The notes: a model not told the origin generated them from the letters alone. Shown: positions 47,567-59,990, counted from the stretch's first letter. The stretch: DNA of 64,000 nucleotides from Viscum album (GCA_963277665.1 OY728133.1:387265962-387329961); one strand, 5' to 3'. Translations and numbers: made by a program.

Positions 47567-49793
47567 GCCAAATTAGATTTTTATTATTAATCCATTTTAA
47601 GGAAAATGGAAAAAACCAGAGTACACTACAGGAGAACTACGTGCTGAAAGAGCTTACAAAGTGGTGAAACACAAGGCTTAAGTTACTTGACTCTGCTGCT
47701 CTAAAGAGCTCCCAGTGTAGCACACCAACCTGGATGTCAGGATCCTCTCTGATGAGCTCTTCAAAGTAGGAAATCATCCTCTCCATCGTCTGAATAAATT
47801 CCTCTGAGTTGATTTTTCCCTTATTGAACCCGTGGGCCAGAATTCTATCCTGTTTATCTAACCACACTTCTTGCTCCTCTGTGGCATCAACTTGCAGCCT
47901 TCGTGCATAAATTCTATTGAGCTCCTCTTCTGAAACATTAGGACGAATGGCTTGTTCAATCATATCTTCCTTGGAGTGCAGGATGAGTTTCAAGCACTCT
48001 CCATTCTCTTATTCTTTGTCACATATAGGCTTGTTTGTTCCTTCTTTTTCCCCCTCCTGAAGGGTTGTGCTTACTTTGATCTTTCCCTTCTTGACCGACC
48101 TAGTCTCCATTGGTTTTGGAAGATGAGAATAATCCTTGCGACTCTTAGTCTTTTTCCCCTGGACCACAATACATTTTCAAGAATCTCTAGCGACTTTTTT
48201 CCCCTTCTTCCGCCGAGGGCTATGAGGGCCTTTTCCTTTACATCGATCCATGCTGTCCATTGAAGGAGTACTATAACTGTCATCACCTGAAAAATCATCC
48301 TCCGGAGACAATATAGGATCCTGAACTTCCAATCCAAAAAAGAGGTTCCCCAACGATAACTGCATGCCTTCGCAGAGAGGGCTCGGCTTGAAAAGTGAAT
48401 GCTCCAGATCTACCTTCTTCTTCATGACCTTATCTTTCCCCCCAATCCTAGCCTTCGGATGATCCCCAAGGGTGTTAGGATCTAGCGCCTTCAAGATATT
48501 GGCATTGGCCAGCTTCTCCTGTTCTCTGGAAGAAGTAACAGCAGCCAGGAACGACTTCCCCGGAACCAAGGCCGATCCCATGGGTTGGTCATTTCCCCGA
48601 CCCATGAATTGCAGATGATGGTTGTCACCCCGACCTCTCCCAGGAGAGCTTCCAGCCCCATGAGCCTCACTGCCTTCACCTTCCTCGGCTTGGCTGGGTA
48701 ATACAGGATGAAGCCCCACATCCACAACAGACCTCTCCACACCATCGCCCCTAACACCCAGATCATGCCTCAATCTAGAAAAAACATCTGCAACCCTCGG
48801 GCCAACCTCCTTGAGTTGCCCAGGTTTCTCAATCCTCACAGGACTCAAGAGAACCCACGTTGCCCCTGGATCCTCCCCGCGCGCCACACCAATCGCACCC
48901 GGATCCACTCTTGCGCATGACTAGTCCTCTGCCTCTAGAGCCACCAACACCTTCGAGGACCTGTCGAAACTCCCGCGGCGACATCCTGAAACGTCATGGA
49001 CGATCTTGCGGCAATCGGTACAGAACACGGTCCAAGAATCAAACACCACCCGCTGCTTCCATCTCAGTTCTTCTCCAACCGAGATCCATAGCCACTCAGT
49101 TGGGGGTTTCGAAATATCAACTTCAACGCAAACACGGGGCATAATAGGGTGACATACCGCCGAGGTTCTATGATCAGAACAGAGATATCGGCCGATCAAG
49201 TTCCCAAGCATACAAATGATAGAGGGATTATGGAAAGGAAGAGGCAAATCGGGAAAGCTAACCCAAATTGCGGCCGACGGCGGATCGCGGTTCAAGTTGA
49301 AGTCGAACGACCATCGTAGAAAAAAGAAGCCGCACCCATCAAACACTCGCGGCGCGCTCGACCAGGCGACGACCAAGTCCTCCTCAGATTCAAAACGAAT
49401 CATCAATTGACGCCGGTCGAGCAAACCCACCACCGCTCGATTTTGTAAACCCCAAGAACCAAAGACGAAGCGGTCGAAGGCATCTACCGAGGGACGACGA
49501 CCTCTGAAACGAGCCACTAGCGTTGATCTGTGCAGATCCGACGCCGCGTTGAATTCCTTGAGCAAAATCGCGAGCTGAGGAGAGCCTTCGTGGAGGTCAG
49601 GGACCTTAGGGCTAAGCGAAATGGCCGGAAAGGGGGGAGAAAAGCTGGGTTGGTGAAAGGGATGAATGGCCGAAGCACTGTGGGAGGAATCCCCCCTCCC
49701 CCCGCCGGGGAGGAGGGGGCCAGATCTACAGTCATCGTCGAGCTAGGGCATCTTCACAGATGCGAGAGCGAAAACACGAGCCTTGTTACCTAT
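47567..49793 (-). mobile_element. ORF1-only L1-like retro-insertion (half-L1)
   Basis: A 2227 bp, relatively GC-rich insert bounded by an exact 17 bp TSD, inside the SIRE integrase between its first and second catalytic aspartates. It holds a single L1-type ORF1 frame and no endonuclease, RT or ORF2 sequence. The 3' end (left) reads TTAATAATAAAAATCTAATTTGGC before the TSD, so there is no clean poly(A). The TSD length is typical of target-primed reverse transcription. It is the youngest insertion in the nest. Confidence 0.85.
47637..49735 (-). pseudogene. L1-type ORF1 protein with DUF4283-like and zinc-knuckle regions
   Basis: One frame of 643 codons (47637-49565) has in-frame stops TAG 48921-48923, TGA 48177-48179 and TAA 48009-48011. 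A Pro-rich start (MTVDLAPSSPAGGGG at 49735) lies in a shifted frame upstream. The N-terminal part (RFRGRRPSVDAFDRFVFGSW, VWVSFPDLPLPFHNP-like, GRYLCSD, RVCVEVDISKP) is typical of DUF4283 of plant LINE ORF1. It is followed by FCTDCRKIVHDVSGC, a CCHC-type knuckle. The middle is low-complexity. The last 120 residues (SEEELNRIYARRLQVDATEE) are helical and unrecognised. The family role is RNA binding in the LINE particle. Confidence 0.82.
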
Positions 49794-50517
49794 TACCCAA
49801 GTATATCTAGAAAAGTCATCTACAAGAACATAAACATAGTGCATCCCATTTAAACTAGAAACTCTTGATGGTCCAAACAAGTCCATGTGAACCAATTAAA
49901 GTGGTTGAGAAGTCGAAACTTCTTTCTTTGATTTAAAAGAAACTTTGTGTTGTTTTCCCTTTTGACAGGGGTTACACACTCTATAATTTGGGAATTCTAA
50001 TTTAGGTAGGTCTCTAACTAGGTTTTTCCTAGAAAGTTTTCTAAGTGAGTGAATGTTGCAATGTCCAAATCTTCTGTGCCATAGCCAAGATTCTTTATGA
50101 AAAGCGTTCAAACAGGTAATATTCTTCTTAGCTAAAGAATTCAGATTAACAACATAAACATTCTCATTTCTTAAGGCAGAAAATACCAAAACATTATTAG
50201 AATTAAAAACTTTTCAAGAATCATTTTCAAATTTAACATGAAAACCATCATCACATAACTGAGAAATACTTAATAAATTGTATTTAAGGCCATCAACAAA
50301 TAAAACTTTAGGGATCAAAATTGAATCAATGTTACCAATCTGGCCTAGGCCGATGATCTTCCCTTTTGAATTATCACCAAAGGTGAAAAAGCCTCCATCA
50401 ACATGTATTAAACTCTTGAAACAAGAGAAGTCTCCTGACGTATGTCTTGAACATCCACTGTCCAAATACCAGGTCTCTTTACAGGAGCTCTTCAAGCAAG
50501 TTCCCTACAAAACAGAT
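49794..50517 (-). pseudogene. pol: SIRE pol, first part: protease, pre-integrase, integrase N-terminal part
   Basis: Protease starts near 50495 with WYLDSGCSRHTSG (catalytic DSG) and continues to LLSISQLCDDG. TGA 50214-50216 interrupts it. The pre-integrase zinc domain follows (WLWHRRFGHCNIHSLRKL...CNPCQKGKQ, HHCC). TAA 49896-49898 comes before HMDLFGP. The integrase core begins YVYVLVDDFSRYTWV, with the first catalytic Asp, where the L1-like insert splits it. Pol is in a different frame from gag. Confidence 0.9.
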
Positions 50518-52239
50518 TTAGATGGGAGATGATTTTGGTACCCAGATTTTCTTGGGTCCAGACAGGTTAGCCAATAACACTTTAGGTACCCATATTTGTC
50601 TAATGGGTCTCAAATAATTTGTAGAATTGACATTCTTTGAAAGATAAACTTTATTAGATCCATATCTATGTATATAACTGGTTGAAGCATAAGAGGTTCC
50701 AGAATTACCTTCATTCTGTCCAGATTTAGAAATGAATCTATTTTTGGCAATTTTCCTTTGTCCAGGTTGGTATCCTATACCAGTAGTATATTTAGGTGCT
50801 ACTTTCTTTCCTAGCATCTGTGTTAGTGTATTCTTTCCATTTGTGAACTTCTCTAAGTCTTTTCGGAGTTGTTCATTAGACAATTTTAGTTCAGTATTTT
50901 CTTTAAGCAACTGAGCATTTTTCTCTTTTTCAATAGTGAGTTCGGTTTTAACTGTAGTGGTGAGAGCATGCTGTTTCTTTAATGACTTGTATTTATCCTT
51001 AAGTTCATTACATGTCTCTTCCAGCATATCACAGTACTCAAACAATTCATTTTTAGACATTTTTCCAGAATCAGAGTCAGATTCTGCATTATCTCCAGAG
51101 TAATAATTTAAATCAGGAGTTTCAGCAGTTACCTGAGAAGTGTTTGTCATAAAGCACATGTTGGCTCGATTCCTTTCAGAGTCTGAAGATTCAGCTTCAC
51201 CTGTGCTGTCTTCTGAAGCACTCCAAGTAGCCTTCATGAATTTCTTAAACTTATTGTCCTTATATTCATATTTCTTTTTATACTTCAGCTTTGGACAGTC
51301 GGCTTTAATGTGTCCTTTTCTCTTGCACTCATAGCAGACAACATCATCTGATTTGTCATTCTTCTTCCAATCCTTTTTCCATTTGCCTTGGTGATCATAC
51401 TTACCCTTATAATTTGTTTTTCTGAATAACTTCTTTTTCCTATAAAATTTCTTAATTCTTCTAGCAATGTGAGCCATCTCAGCATCACTGTCAGAATCAC
51501 TTTCTCTGTCTTCACAGCTTGAACTTTCAACTACAGCCTGAAGCTTTTCTTTGTCCTTATTCTTTGAAGTTGAGGATTTGAAAGCGACAGACTTTCTTGG
51601 AGATTCATTTTCTTCCTCTTTATTCACTTTGAGCTCTTCTTCATACATCATCAGCTTGCCAATTAGTTCCTTGACAGGTAGAGCAGCAATGTCACATGAT
51701 TATCTGATTGAGACAGATGTGCCTCTCCATCTATCAGGTAGACATCTCAAAATTCTCATAATTCGTTCCTTCGATGAGACATCATTTCCCAGCGAGATCA
51801 TTGTATTGACAATTTCATTGAACCTGAGATACATGTCAGAAATGGGTTCGTCAGGCTTCATTTTAAAATTATCATACTTGATAGTATAAGTGTTCAATCT
51901 CATTTCTTTCACATTAGTTGTTCCTTCATGAGAAACAGCTAAGGTATCCCAAATTTCAAAAGCAGTTTTACAAGCAGAAATTCTATTAAACTCTTCATCT
52001 CCTAGAGCACAGTACAAGGCATTCATAGCTTTACAGTTGTTATTGTAAGCATTCTTTGTAGGTTCATCCCAAGTAGATCTAGCAGTAGTGGGAATTTTGT
52101 ATTTTGATTCAATAGAAGTCCAAATATCAAAACCTATGCTTTCTATATGAATTTTCATTTTCAGTTTCCACTGAGCATAATTAGTTCCATTGAAGAAAGG
52201 TGGCCGGTTAGTAGCAGCACCCTCAAGTCTATTGTCCAT
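50518..52239 (-). pseudogene. gag: SIRE gag, one nonsense codon
   Basis: ATG at 52237-52239. Residues 1-180 are a copia gag (NRPPFFNGTNYAQWKLKMKI, a DUF4219/UBN2-type capsid). An in-frame TAA at 51700-51702 separates this from the rest. Then come a Lys/Glu-rich spacer, one CCHC knuckle (CYECKRKGHIKADC), an acidic Ser-rich stretch, a coiled coil (about LEETCNELKDKYKSLKKQ) and a basic tail ending at TAA 50518. The role would be capsid formation and RNA packaging. The length (573 codons) fits SIRE-type gag. Confidence 0.9.
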
Positions 52240-52354
52240 GATGAGAAAATTTTAAAGAGATAAAAATTTAGATATAACAGAAATTTTATGAACTTTAAAA
52301 TACAACTAAAATCACAGTTCAAAAGCAGAGTACTTTTAGAAAGTATTTTCAATC

Positions 52355-52365
52355 CTCTGATACCA
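52355..52365 (-). other. SIRE primer binding site
   Basis: The minus strand reads TGGTATCAGAG two bases inside the LTR end (CCGACCAACA). It is complementary to initiator tRNA-Met. Confidence 0.9.
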
Positions 52366-52367
52366 AG

Positions 52368-54235
52368 TGTTGGTCGGAGTGGTTTACTCAAGAGGGGGGT
52401 GAATTGAGTACCAATTAAAATTTCTGTATTTCAAAAACAGTGTCTTAAAGACCCCCAAATAAAATAATAAATTAAACTGTAGTGAATTTATTTTAAAGTA
52501 GAGGTTCTGTCAGATTCTCAAGGGATTGATTAATTCCCAGTTAATCAACACAGGAGTGTGTGATTATCTTTTGAAACTAACTTACTAATCTACACTTAAC
52601 ATAAAAACTTGCTAATTTAATTATCAAAGTAACTTTAAAAACAGTATTGGTTTTAAAGTGATTAGCAGCAGAGTAAAACATTGAAAGAGATGGCACAACA
52701 ATGTAACCAAGAGGTTTAGTCTCAAGCCGAGACTTAGTCCTCTCAAAAGTTTATATAAAAATGATCCACACCCTGGATCGGGGTTCAACAGTTTACAATT
52801 GTCCAGGTCCAAGACCTCTACCACTGTTCTTCGTGGGAAACAGTACAACAGCAACCAGCTGTCCAGGTCACACACGACCTCTACCACTGTTATTCGTGGG
52901 AAAGAAAGAATGAAAGAGTTTGGTAAGGATTTACAAATCCTTCAGTTCGAGTACAGGAGACATTGTATGTGTTAGATACAGCAGATAACACACACTGCTC
53001 GAAAAGAGTAATAATAAATCACAGAACAAGAGTTGTAGAGTTTAGAAGTGGTTCTGGTGATTTCAGTGCAGCTCTAGACTCCTTTGGATTTGACTAGAAG
53101 TGATTTTGAGTCCTCTTCTCGTTTCTGTTTGAGAAACAGAGTGTTGTATGCTCCAGGTTCGTAGGTAGTGAGATGTAGTCGATGAAGCTCTTTGATATTC
53201 TTTTGAAGGCACAGAATTCTTCTCGAGTATGCTTGATTGTATATGTGATTCTGTCTTGCTTGGTTCTTCTTGTATGCACAGAGCTTTTTCTTGAGTATGT
53301 CGTATGTCTTCCTTGTCTCTGTGTGTGTTGTCTCGCTTCTTGTTGTTGTTCGTTGATGTGTGTCTTGGGCAGTGTAGTCTTCTTGTATTTATCTCCCAAC
53401 AGGGGACAGAAAAGATTTCCTTTCTGCAGGTACGAGGTACGGGTTCCTGACATCCGACAACTTTTATCAGATATTTGACAAATCATTAAAATGTACATGA
53501 TATGACCGTTGTATAGATTAAATATAGGAAATAAAGAAATTCAAACAGTGCTTCGAGTGATCGGTAGGTGATCAGCATCGGTAGCTTGGACATCGGTAGC
53601 TTGAACATCGGTAGCTCAATGTCATTAGTTGCTTTGACTCTCTATCGGTGGCTCTATGCGTCGGTTGGTACATGCTTATATTGGTGACTTTGTTTATCGG
53701 TAGCTCCATGCGTCGGTAGGTACATGCATCGGTAGCTCCATGCATCGGTAGCTGTGAGTCTATCAGTAGCTTCGTCCATCGGTGACTCTTATTCCATCGG
53801 TAGCTATTTATACTTACACCGGTAGCTCTATGTTTGTATCAGTAGCTGTCTGTAAGTCAGTAGCTTACATTTATAAGCACATCGGTAGCTCTGTGTTAAG
53901 TCTATCGGTAGCTGTCTGTCGGTAGACTAAGTCTATCGGTAGACTGGTTACCGGTAGCTCTTTATCAGTAGCTATAGACAGATTACTTATCTGTTTTATA
54001 CAGAACACATCCAATTGTGTTAGAATCAATTTATAACTTGTATGAACATGGATAAATGAGGATTAACATATTTCAAAGACTATTTTAAAAATTATTATTG
54101 GTTTGATCATAGATTTGAAAGAATTAAAGTATAGATCAATGATACTTAACAATCTCATATAGAATGAAAACATAATTGGGATTTTCAACACATATGAATA
54201 CATGATTGAGATTATCAAAACAGGTGAGGTCAACA
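52368..54235 (-). repeat. SIRE 5' LTR
   Basis: The plus strand runs TGTTGGTCGGAG to GAGGTCAACA, 1868 bp, the same length as the copy at 39570 with no net indel. About 30 substitutions separate them by eye. It includes the ATCGGTAGCT array at 53559-53973. Confidence 0.95.
53559..53973. repeat. ATCGGTAGCT minisatellite in SIRE 5' LTR
   Basis: The same array as at 40761-41175, colinear and equal in length, with a handful of base changes (for example GTATCAGTAGC for GTATCGGTAGC). Confidence 0.92.
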
Positions 54236-54536
54236 ATTATGAAAACCATTTTCAATACCAAAATAAAAGAAAAGTAAAACATGGTATTTATATTCCATTA
54301 AAAAAAGGTTATGTCTTGTAGAGGAAACCGAAACTGAAATAATGGTCATGGAGGCAGAGAAGTCATTGTCGCCGCATAGGTATGAAAAATAAAAACATTT
54401 CCTTTTTCCGTTTAGTAAATGCTTCGTATAAAAAGTATTTCTTTTGAATAAACATAAAATTAAAAGGGTTTTATGCACCGTATAAAATAAAGTTGTGTAT
54501 AACACAAAATATGACTCAATGAATGCTGATTGAGAC

Positions 54537-55540
54537 GAAGTCCCTTACAAAGACGGTATCCATGGATTAAAGATAAATAAATTAAATAATTATGTGTGAC
54601 AAATGAATAAACCAAATATAAGTGGATATTAAGTGTGAAACAATCATATATCATCCACACATATTCATAGAATGATATATTCAAGGAGTAAAAGTTTATC
54701 CCAAAGAATCAAAATTGGGTTAAGAAGTTCCCGTGCAAAAATTCGACAGCATAACGACGTCACTTCAAACTTTAGAAAATGATTTGATGAGAGATAAAAA
54801 GGGTATCTCATCACTTGTAAATAAAATTTACATCAATAAGGATATAGAATAACATATCCCAACATTACAATGTGTAAATTAAAATACCCAACAAAATAAG
54901 TCTTTTAAAAAGAGGAGGGTGAAAAGTTCCCTTACCGACTTGGGAATCATTCGAGACATACACCCCATGAAAGAAGGACAATACAACATTGATGTAAATA
55001 CTCATAAACGAAATTATATTACAAAAAGAGTATAATAATGGGAAGTACATATATCACTGAAAGGAAATGGTTTCAAATTTAGCATAAATCTCACGGGAAT
55101 AAAAGTGAGATGAAAAATCCCTTAGGAAAACTCGGCAGCCTAACGGCGCCACTTAAAACATCCAAAAATGGATTGATGAGATCAAATAGGGTCTCTCATA
55201 TTATTAACATAAAATTTAAATCAAGAGAAATATAAAATAAAATCCCCCAACATAACAAATATGAGCTTAAAATAAGTGACATAAAGGAGAGTACTTAAAA
55301 AGAAAGAGAGATGTTGGATCTCTTACGAAAATTCGGCTGCCTAACGGCGCCAATCAAATCTTCCAAAATGGATTGATGAGAGAAAATAGGGTCTCTCATC
55401 GTATGAACATATAATTTACAGTAATATTAATATAAAATAACATCCCAATCATAAGAAAGATGGGCATAAAAGGAATGACATAAAAGAGTGTACTTAAAAA
55501 GAAAGAGAGGGGTAGGTTCCCTTACCTCAAGTCCGACTTG
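54537..55540 (-). repeat. Tandem array of about 195 bp units in 5' LTR
   Basis: Motif starts at about 54541, 54728, 54927, 55117, 55319 and 55517 match unit for unit the array at 33085-34085. The last unit reads, on the coding strand, CTTGAGGTAAGGGAACC. Confidence 0.8.
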
Positions 55541-56638
55541 ACTTGTTCATTTCTTTATATTCCTGAATAATAAACTTTGGTCAATTTATAATTGATTAAG
55601 GACCTCCTTTAAGGATTATTATTCAGTTAATATCACATATTATAATTTTATAATAACTGTTTAATAATGTTAGTTTATATTATAAGTTTTTGCTGATGTT
55701 AGGTACAAGAGTAAAAAATGAACTTGTTTGAAAATGATTGCCCATGTAGTTATAAGTAAATCATTTAAATAATAGTATTAATGATTAAAATATCATATAT
55801 ATCCAGTAAAGATTCATTTTATACTATTCCATAACATTTGAAGATTAAAAATTAAAATCACCGTTCATGGAGACGGTAGGTCGTACGTACGCATGAACGC
55901 TACTTTCATTTTTTTGTCATATTAATGGAATTAAAAATAAATGAGATATATATATATATATATATATATTATAATTACAGTGTAATATATATGTCATATA
56001 GGTCACATATTTTCATTAATTTTATTCTTTATACATTCCATGTATTGCATGAACGAGTCAGGTCACTTGAGGGGGCAGTAGTCCACACTTCCTCATATGA
56101 AATTATCACATTTACACAACATGCAAAGAATAATGGTATGTTTTAAATATAAAATAAAGAAGCATATATTAAAAATAAATAAAATATATATCATCTATAA
56201 AATACAGTGACATCATAATGGCCACCTTTAAAGGTGTTAAAAGAATATTGAACAATCATCATTTCGTGAGGCGGAAAATCGCCAACCACAGAAATAGTAT
56301 GTTTTTTAACCATTAGACGAAGGTGTGTGTGGGTGTAGCTCTAATACATCTCATAAAAACATCCGAGTATATTTAAGATACTTTTATTATTACAAAATAA
56401 ATTAATAAAAGGAGTTTAGGGGGTTGGATATGCAAAATAAAACATAAGAACACAAGAGAAGACACTGCCTTTAAATCGTGTAACTCTTTTTGATTTGAGC
56501 TCAAAGGCTTCCTTGGAAAGACTTCTACCCAAAGTGATGCTTCTAGGAGTAATAGAGTTATGTGGAGATACACAATGGGCATGGGTTGTCCAATCCAAAG
56601 GCTTGAGAGGTTTTGGTAAAGTGGTAGAGGTGGGGGGC

Positions 56639-56649
56639 CTTTTATAAGT
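56639..56649 (-). promoter_or_regulatory. TATA box of LARD 5' LTR
   Basis: The minus strand reads CTTATAAAAGGCCCCCC after CCCCTCCTATCCA. It is the promoter copy that would start a full-length transcript, now separated from the interior by SIRE. Confidence 0.7.
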
Positions 56650-58277
56650 GGATAGGAGGGGCACTCTTGGAAAGTCTTGAAAAGTAACATTATTATAAAA
56701 TTCTATTAGAATTTAAAAGGGCCCAAAATTATATATTTCTAGGATAAGGTGATAATATTTTTAAATCCACACATACAATAGGGTTTTTACAAGTGTAGGT
56801 CCTATATTTTACATTATCTATTCATTTTATTTAAATCGTTAAATAATGAGGAAATCATGGCATCATCATGGTGTCATAAATAATTTAATTTATTTAATGT
56901 CTAAAAATTATAAAAAAAATATCATGATGTAGGAAATACATTTATCTTTTTAATGAATATTTATTGTCAAAATTATGACTTTTATAACCTCATTTAAAAA
57001 TTGTTTTAGTAAAACAACACAGGTTTGTGACATTTTTATTTTAAAATTAAATAAAAAGTTTTTAATGTCATTTTCCTACCAAAGTGGCTCCATGGGGTCC
57101 CCATGTTGACCCATGGATTGTCTTGGTCGGCCCTGACACATCCAATAAGGGTAGGACATGTTTCAAGGTCATTTCATATTATTAAAACATTATTTTTACC
57201 TTAAATTACACTAATTACCTCTAATCACGATAAAAAACTAAAAAGTTACTATTCACCAAAAAATTATTTTAATCCCATTGAAGCAAATTTTACTTCCAAA
57301 TGAAAACCATGTATGTAGGATTTTTGAAATTCAAAACACAGAGGTGGTAAAATTTCATTTAAACAAAAAATCATTTTTTTAATACCACTTAGTGGTTTCA
57401 CTATTCATCAAAAATTGAAGTTCTTTAGAAAAATACAAAAATTTCACCCTAAGATATATTTGATATTCCGAATTCAAAAATGATGTCTATTTTAAAAAAT
57501 TCAAAAAAATATAAGTTAAATTAATTAATGTAATAATTATTTCCCGCTGTCAGAAGAAATAGCGTGTTTTTATTAAAACAATATATATCAAAAGATTGAC
57601 ACTAGTTTAAGTCCAATTTCAAAGAGAAATTAATTCCAATGACCACTATTGTATTAAATGGTAAAAATATATTCTAATTTCACTTTAAAAACAATTCAAA
57701 ATATAATATAATCATATAATTAAATTATATTAAAACGATCTTTTGAATTAAAATACAACATTTTTCACTATTCATTAAAAAATGAACTTTATCCGAAAAA
57801 TACCAAAAACTTAATCAAAGTAAATTTTGATGTCCTGATTCTGAATAAGATTTTATTTTGTCAAATATAACACATAAAATTGTCAAAAGTGTATTTAAAA
57901 GTGGTTCGCCATCAAAAGGCGGTTAATCGACCTTTTAAGGAATATTAGAATGTTTACGCTTAAAATTTGATTCGTTCACATTTTTAGTCCTCTAACATTT
58001 ATTGTAAAAAGTAAGAATATTTGACAAACATATATATTCATTTTGTAGTTAGTTCTGTCCATTCCCTTCATTACAATGGCTAGGTGTTAACTTCCATTTA
58101 AAATAAAATTATTTTATTATTAGAGTGCAACGTAAGATTTCAAAGGAACTCGTTGTTGTGTATTGTGTAAGCCATCGATCATAGGGTTCCCTATAAATTA
58201 ATATTAACATTTTATTCACAAATGGGGATAAATATAAAAATTTCATATTCGTTATTTACCTGGGGTGTTACATTGTC

Positions 58278-59520
58278 CCTGTAGTTGGTATTATAGGAAT
58301 GTTTTAGCTAATTTTATAGTATAGAATAATGTATGTAAATGCCTTTAATAGTTTATAATTTATGTTTATCAGGATATATTATATGAATATTAAAATATTT
58401 CTTCATCTACATTATTCATGATTAGAATGGGTTTCCAGATAAGAAATATGCAATTTAATTTAAGAAAGGCACCAAGAGGATAATATACTTCCTAATCAGT
58501 AACATAGAATGGTTTGAATTTTAAATGAGTATTTTCTTACATTGATGTCTCCATTGATATATGGAATAAAATGTGGTGGAATCCCTACTAGATTGAAATG
58601 AGATCTACCTTTTAAGTATATGTCGATAGTAGAGTTTATAATGAGACAAAACCCTCCAGAATTCAGTGGATATTCTTACTCAATGAAAGATGAGGGTTGT
58701 ATTAAATAACATGAAGAGATAATCAAAGTGATCGGTTATTCATATCATAAAAATTTAACACTATGTATTAAAAAAAATATAAGGTGAGTTAAATAAATGT
58801 TAGTACAAAGTTAATAATTATTGAGATATATAATAGATTGATTCCATGAAATAGGATACATCTAAGAATCATTTCCTTGAGAATTTTTTTTCTTAGAGTT
58901 CCTTGAATTACGATAGAAAATAAATTCGTTGAATTGAGATAGAAGAAGGAATATTCATCGGTTGTGTATAAATAAAACTCCACCAGATTTCCATAGTACA
59001 CACCACATTATATGTGGTATCTTGATTTTAAAATTAATCAGTTTTGTTGGGGATTAAATCCATGATAAAGAGATATTTGGCCTCTGATGAATTTAAAAGT
59101 TATAAAAGACTAGTTTGATGTGATGGTAAGGTGGAAATTGAGTTTTTGGTTGATTATGTGTCCTATTAAATCAATAATAAAATGAAGTCTAGGTGGTTGT
59201 AAAATAATAATTGTCCATAAAATAAATCTAATAGAAAGAAAAATATGTTTTTGGTTTGTGGATGTTGTTGTAAAAACAACCCTAGGGAATATCTTATGAA
59301 ATCTTGGAAGTGATTTTGAAGCATTATATTTACAAATATGTCTCATGATTAAAATAATATCTTGGTAGTTGTATGATAAATTATGATAAACTAATAGAAA
59401 AGTGTTGTATTTAATGAGATGGGTCATTATAAGGATGAATGTTTGAAGAAGAACTTGAATGGTTAGAATCAGTAAGACTATAAGAAGAAGGGTGTGGTAA
59501 AATCTATTGAAACTAATTTT
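58278..59520 (+). pseudogene. Plus-strand gypsy gag relic
   Basis: The plus strand at 58641-58693 reads MRQNPPEFSGYSYSMKDE, like the start of a gypsy capsid (MRPPEFSGSSDPM-type). At 59413-59448 NEMGHYKDECLKK looks like the second half of a CCHC knuckle whose first cysteines are lost. It runs opposite to nearly everything else here. No termini were found. Confidence 0.55.
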
Positions 59521-59990
59521 AAAGTTGTTCGGTCATCAAATGAGGTAGTAATTGTTTTATTACATTTTTATTCGTATTTTTATAATTTCATGTTTTATTT
59601 GGGGTCTATTCATTCCTTTATTTTTTAGACATTATCTGGTAAAATGAAATTTTCACCAAAATAAATGAAGTCATGAATTCCCTTAAAACCCCATTGTGGT
59701 AGTATTATAGAGACAATAATTTTAAAATATTTTCCTATTATTATGTAGAAGGATTTTCCCTCCGAACCTTGTTGTATTTCACATTATATAATTTTATTTT
59801 ATTATACATGTGGGTAGTATTTTAGTTTATAATGCTGAGATAGATTTTAGATCCAAATAAGTTCTTTACAAAATTTAGTTTTTTAATATAATAATCGATT
59901 CATACCAGTAATAACATATCAAAATGTTGGTAATCTGTTTAGATATGGAAATCAATGTTATTTTTAATATGTTTTTTCACATATTCTTTA
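59521..59990. other. No recognisable content
   Basis: AT-rich sequence with stops in every frame and no terminal or repeat motif that I can name. It lies between the plus-strand gag relic and the minus-strand RT relic. Confidence 0.5.

Larger units (their letters stand above)
39570..54235 (-). mobile_element. SIRE/Maximus-type Ty1/copia retrotransposon, 14.7 kb
   Basis: Equal-length LTRs (1868 bp each), a 5 bp TSD ATTAT, a PBS and polypurine tract bound a minus-strand interior. Its order is gag, protease, integrase, RT, RNase H (the Ty1/copia order), followed by a 963-codon extra ORF before the 3' LTR. The extra ORF, large size and repeated polypurine tracts place it with the SIRE/Maximus group. 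Eight nonsense codons and an L1-like insertion in the integrase make it defective. By eye the LTRs differ at about 30 sites (about 1.7%), so the insertion is recent. Confidence 0.93.
32050..58272 (-). mobile_element. LARD-like retrotransposon with nested SIRE element
   Basis: Two direct LTRs of 4759 bp (32050-36808) and about 4775 bp (38827-39569 plus 54241-58272 after removing SIRE and one TSD copy) flank a 2018 bp non-coding interior. On the minus strand a polypurine tract precedes the 3' LTR and a PBS follows the 5' LTR. Flanks TTTTC (32045-32049) and TTGTC (58273-58277) fit a 5 bp TSD with one change. Long LTRs, a short interior and no gag or pol match LARDs (large retrotransposon derivatives), which depend on another element's proteins. 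The LTRs look roughly 10% diverged where compared, so the element is old. Confidence 0.82.
54241..58272 (-). repeat. LARD-like element 5' LTR, outer segment
   Basis: Begins AAAACCATTTTCAATACC after the second SIRE TSD copy (54236-54240). It continues the alignment to 32791-36808 and ends CCTGGGGTGTTACA. It carries the same six-unit array (54537-55540), box 1 (55861-55903), box 2 (56036-56100) and TATA box (56639-56649). An (AT)n run is at 55945-55969. Confidence 0.85.

Noticed and set aside
47952..49853. Several plus-strand frames (47952-48263, 48708-49144, 49530-49853)
   Set aside because: They are antisense to the L1-type ORF1 frame, which has recognisable motifs. They are shadows of its GC-rich coding sequence.
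59110..59427. 105-residue minus-strand frame
   Set aside because: It is antisense to the plus-strand gag relic and has no motif. The plus strand there has the gag-like knuckle.
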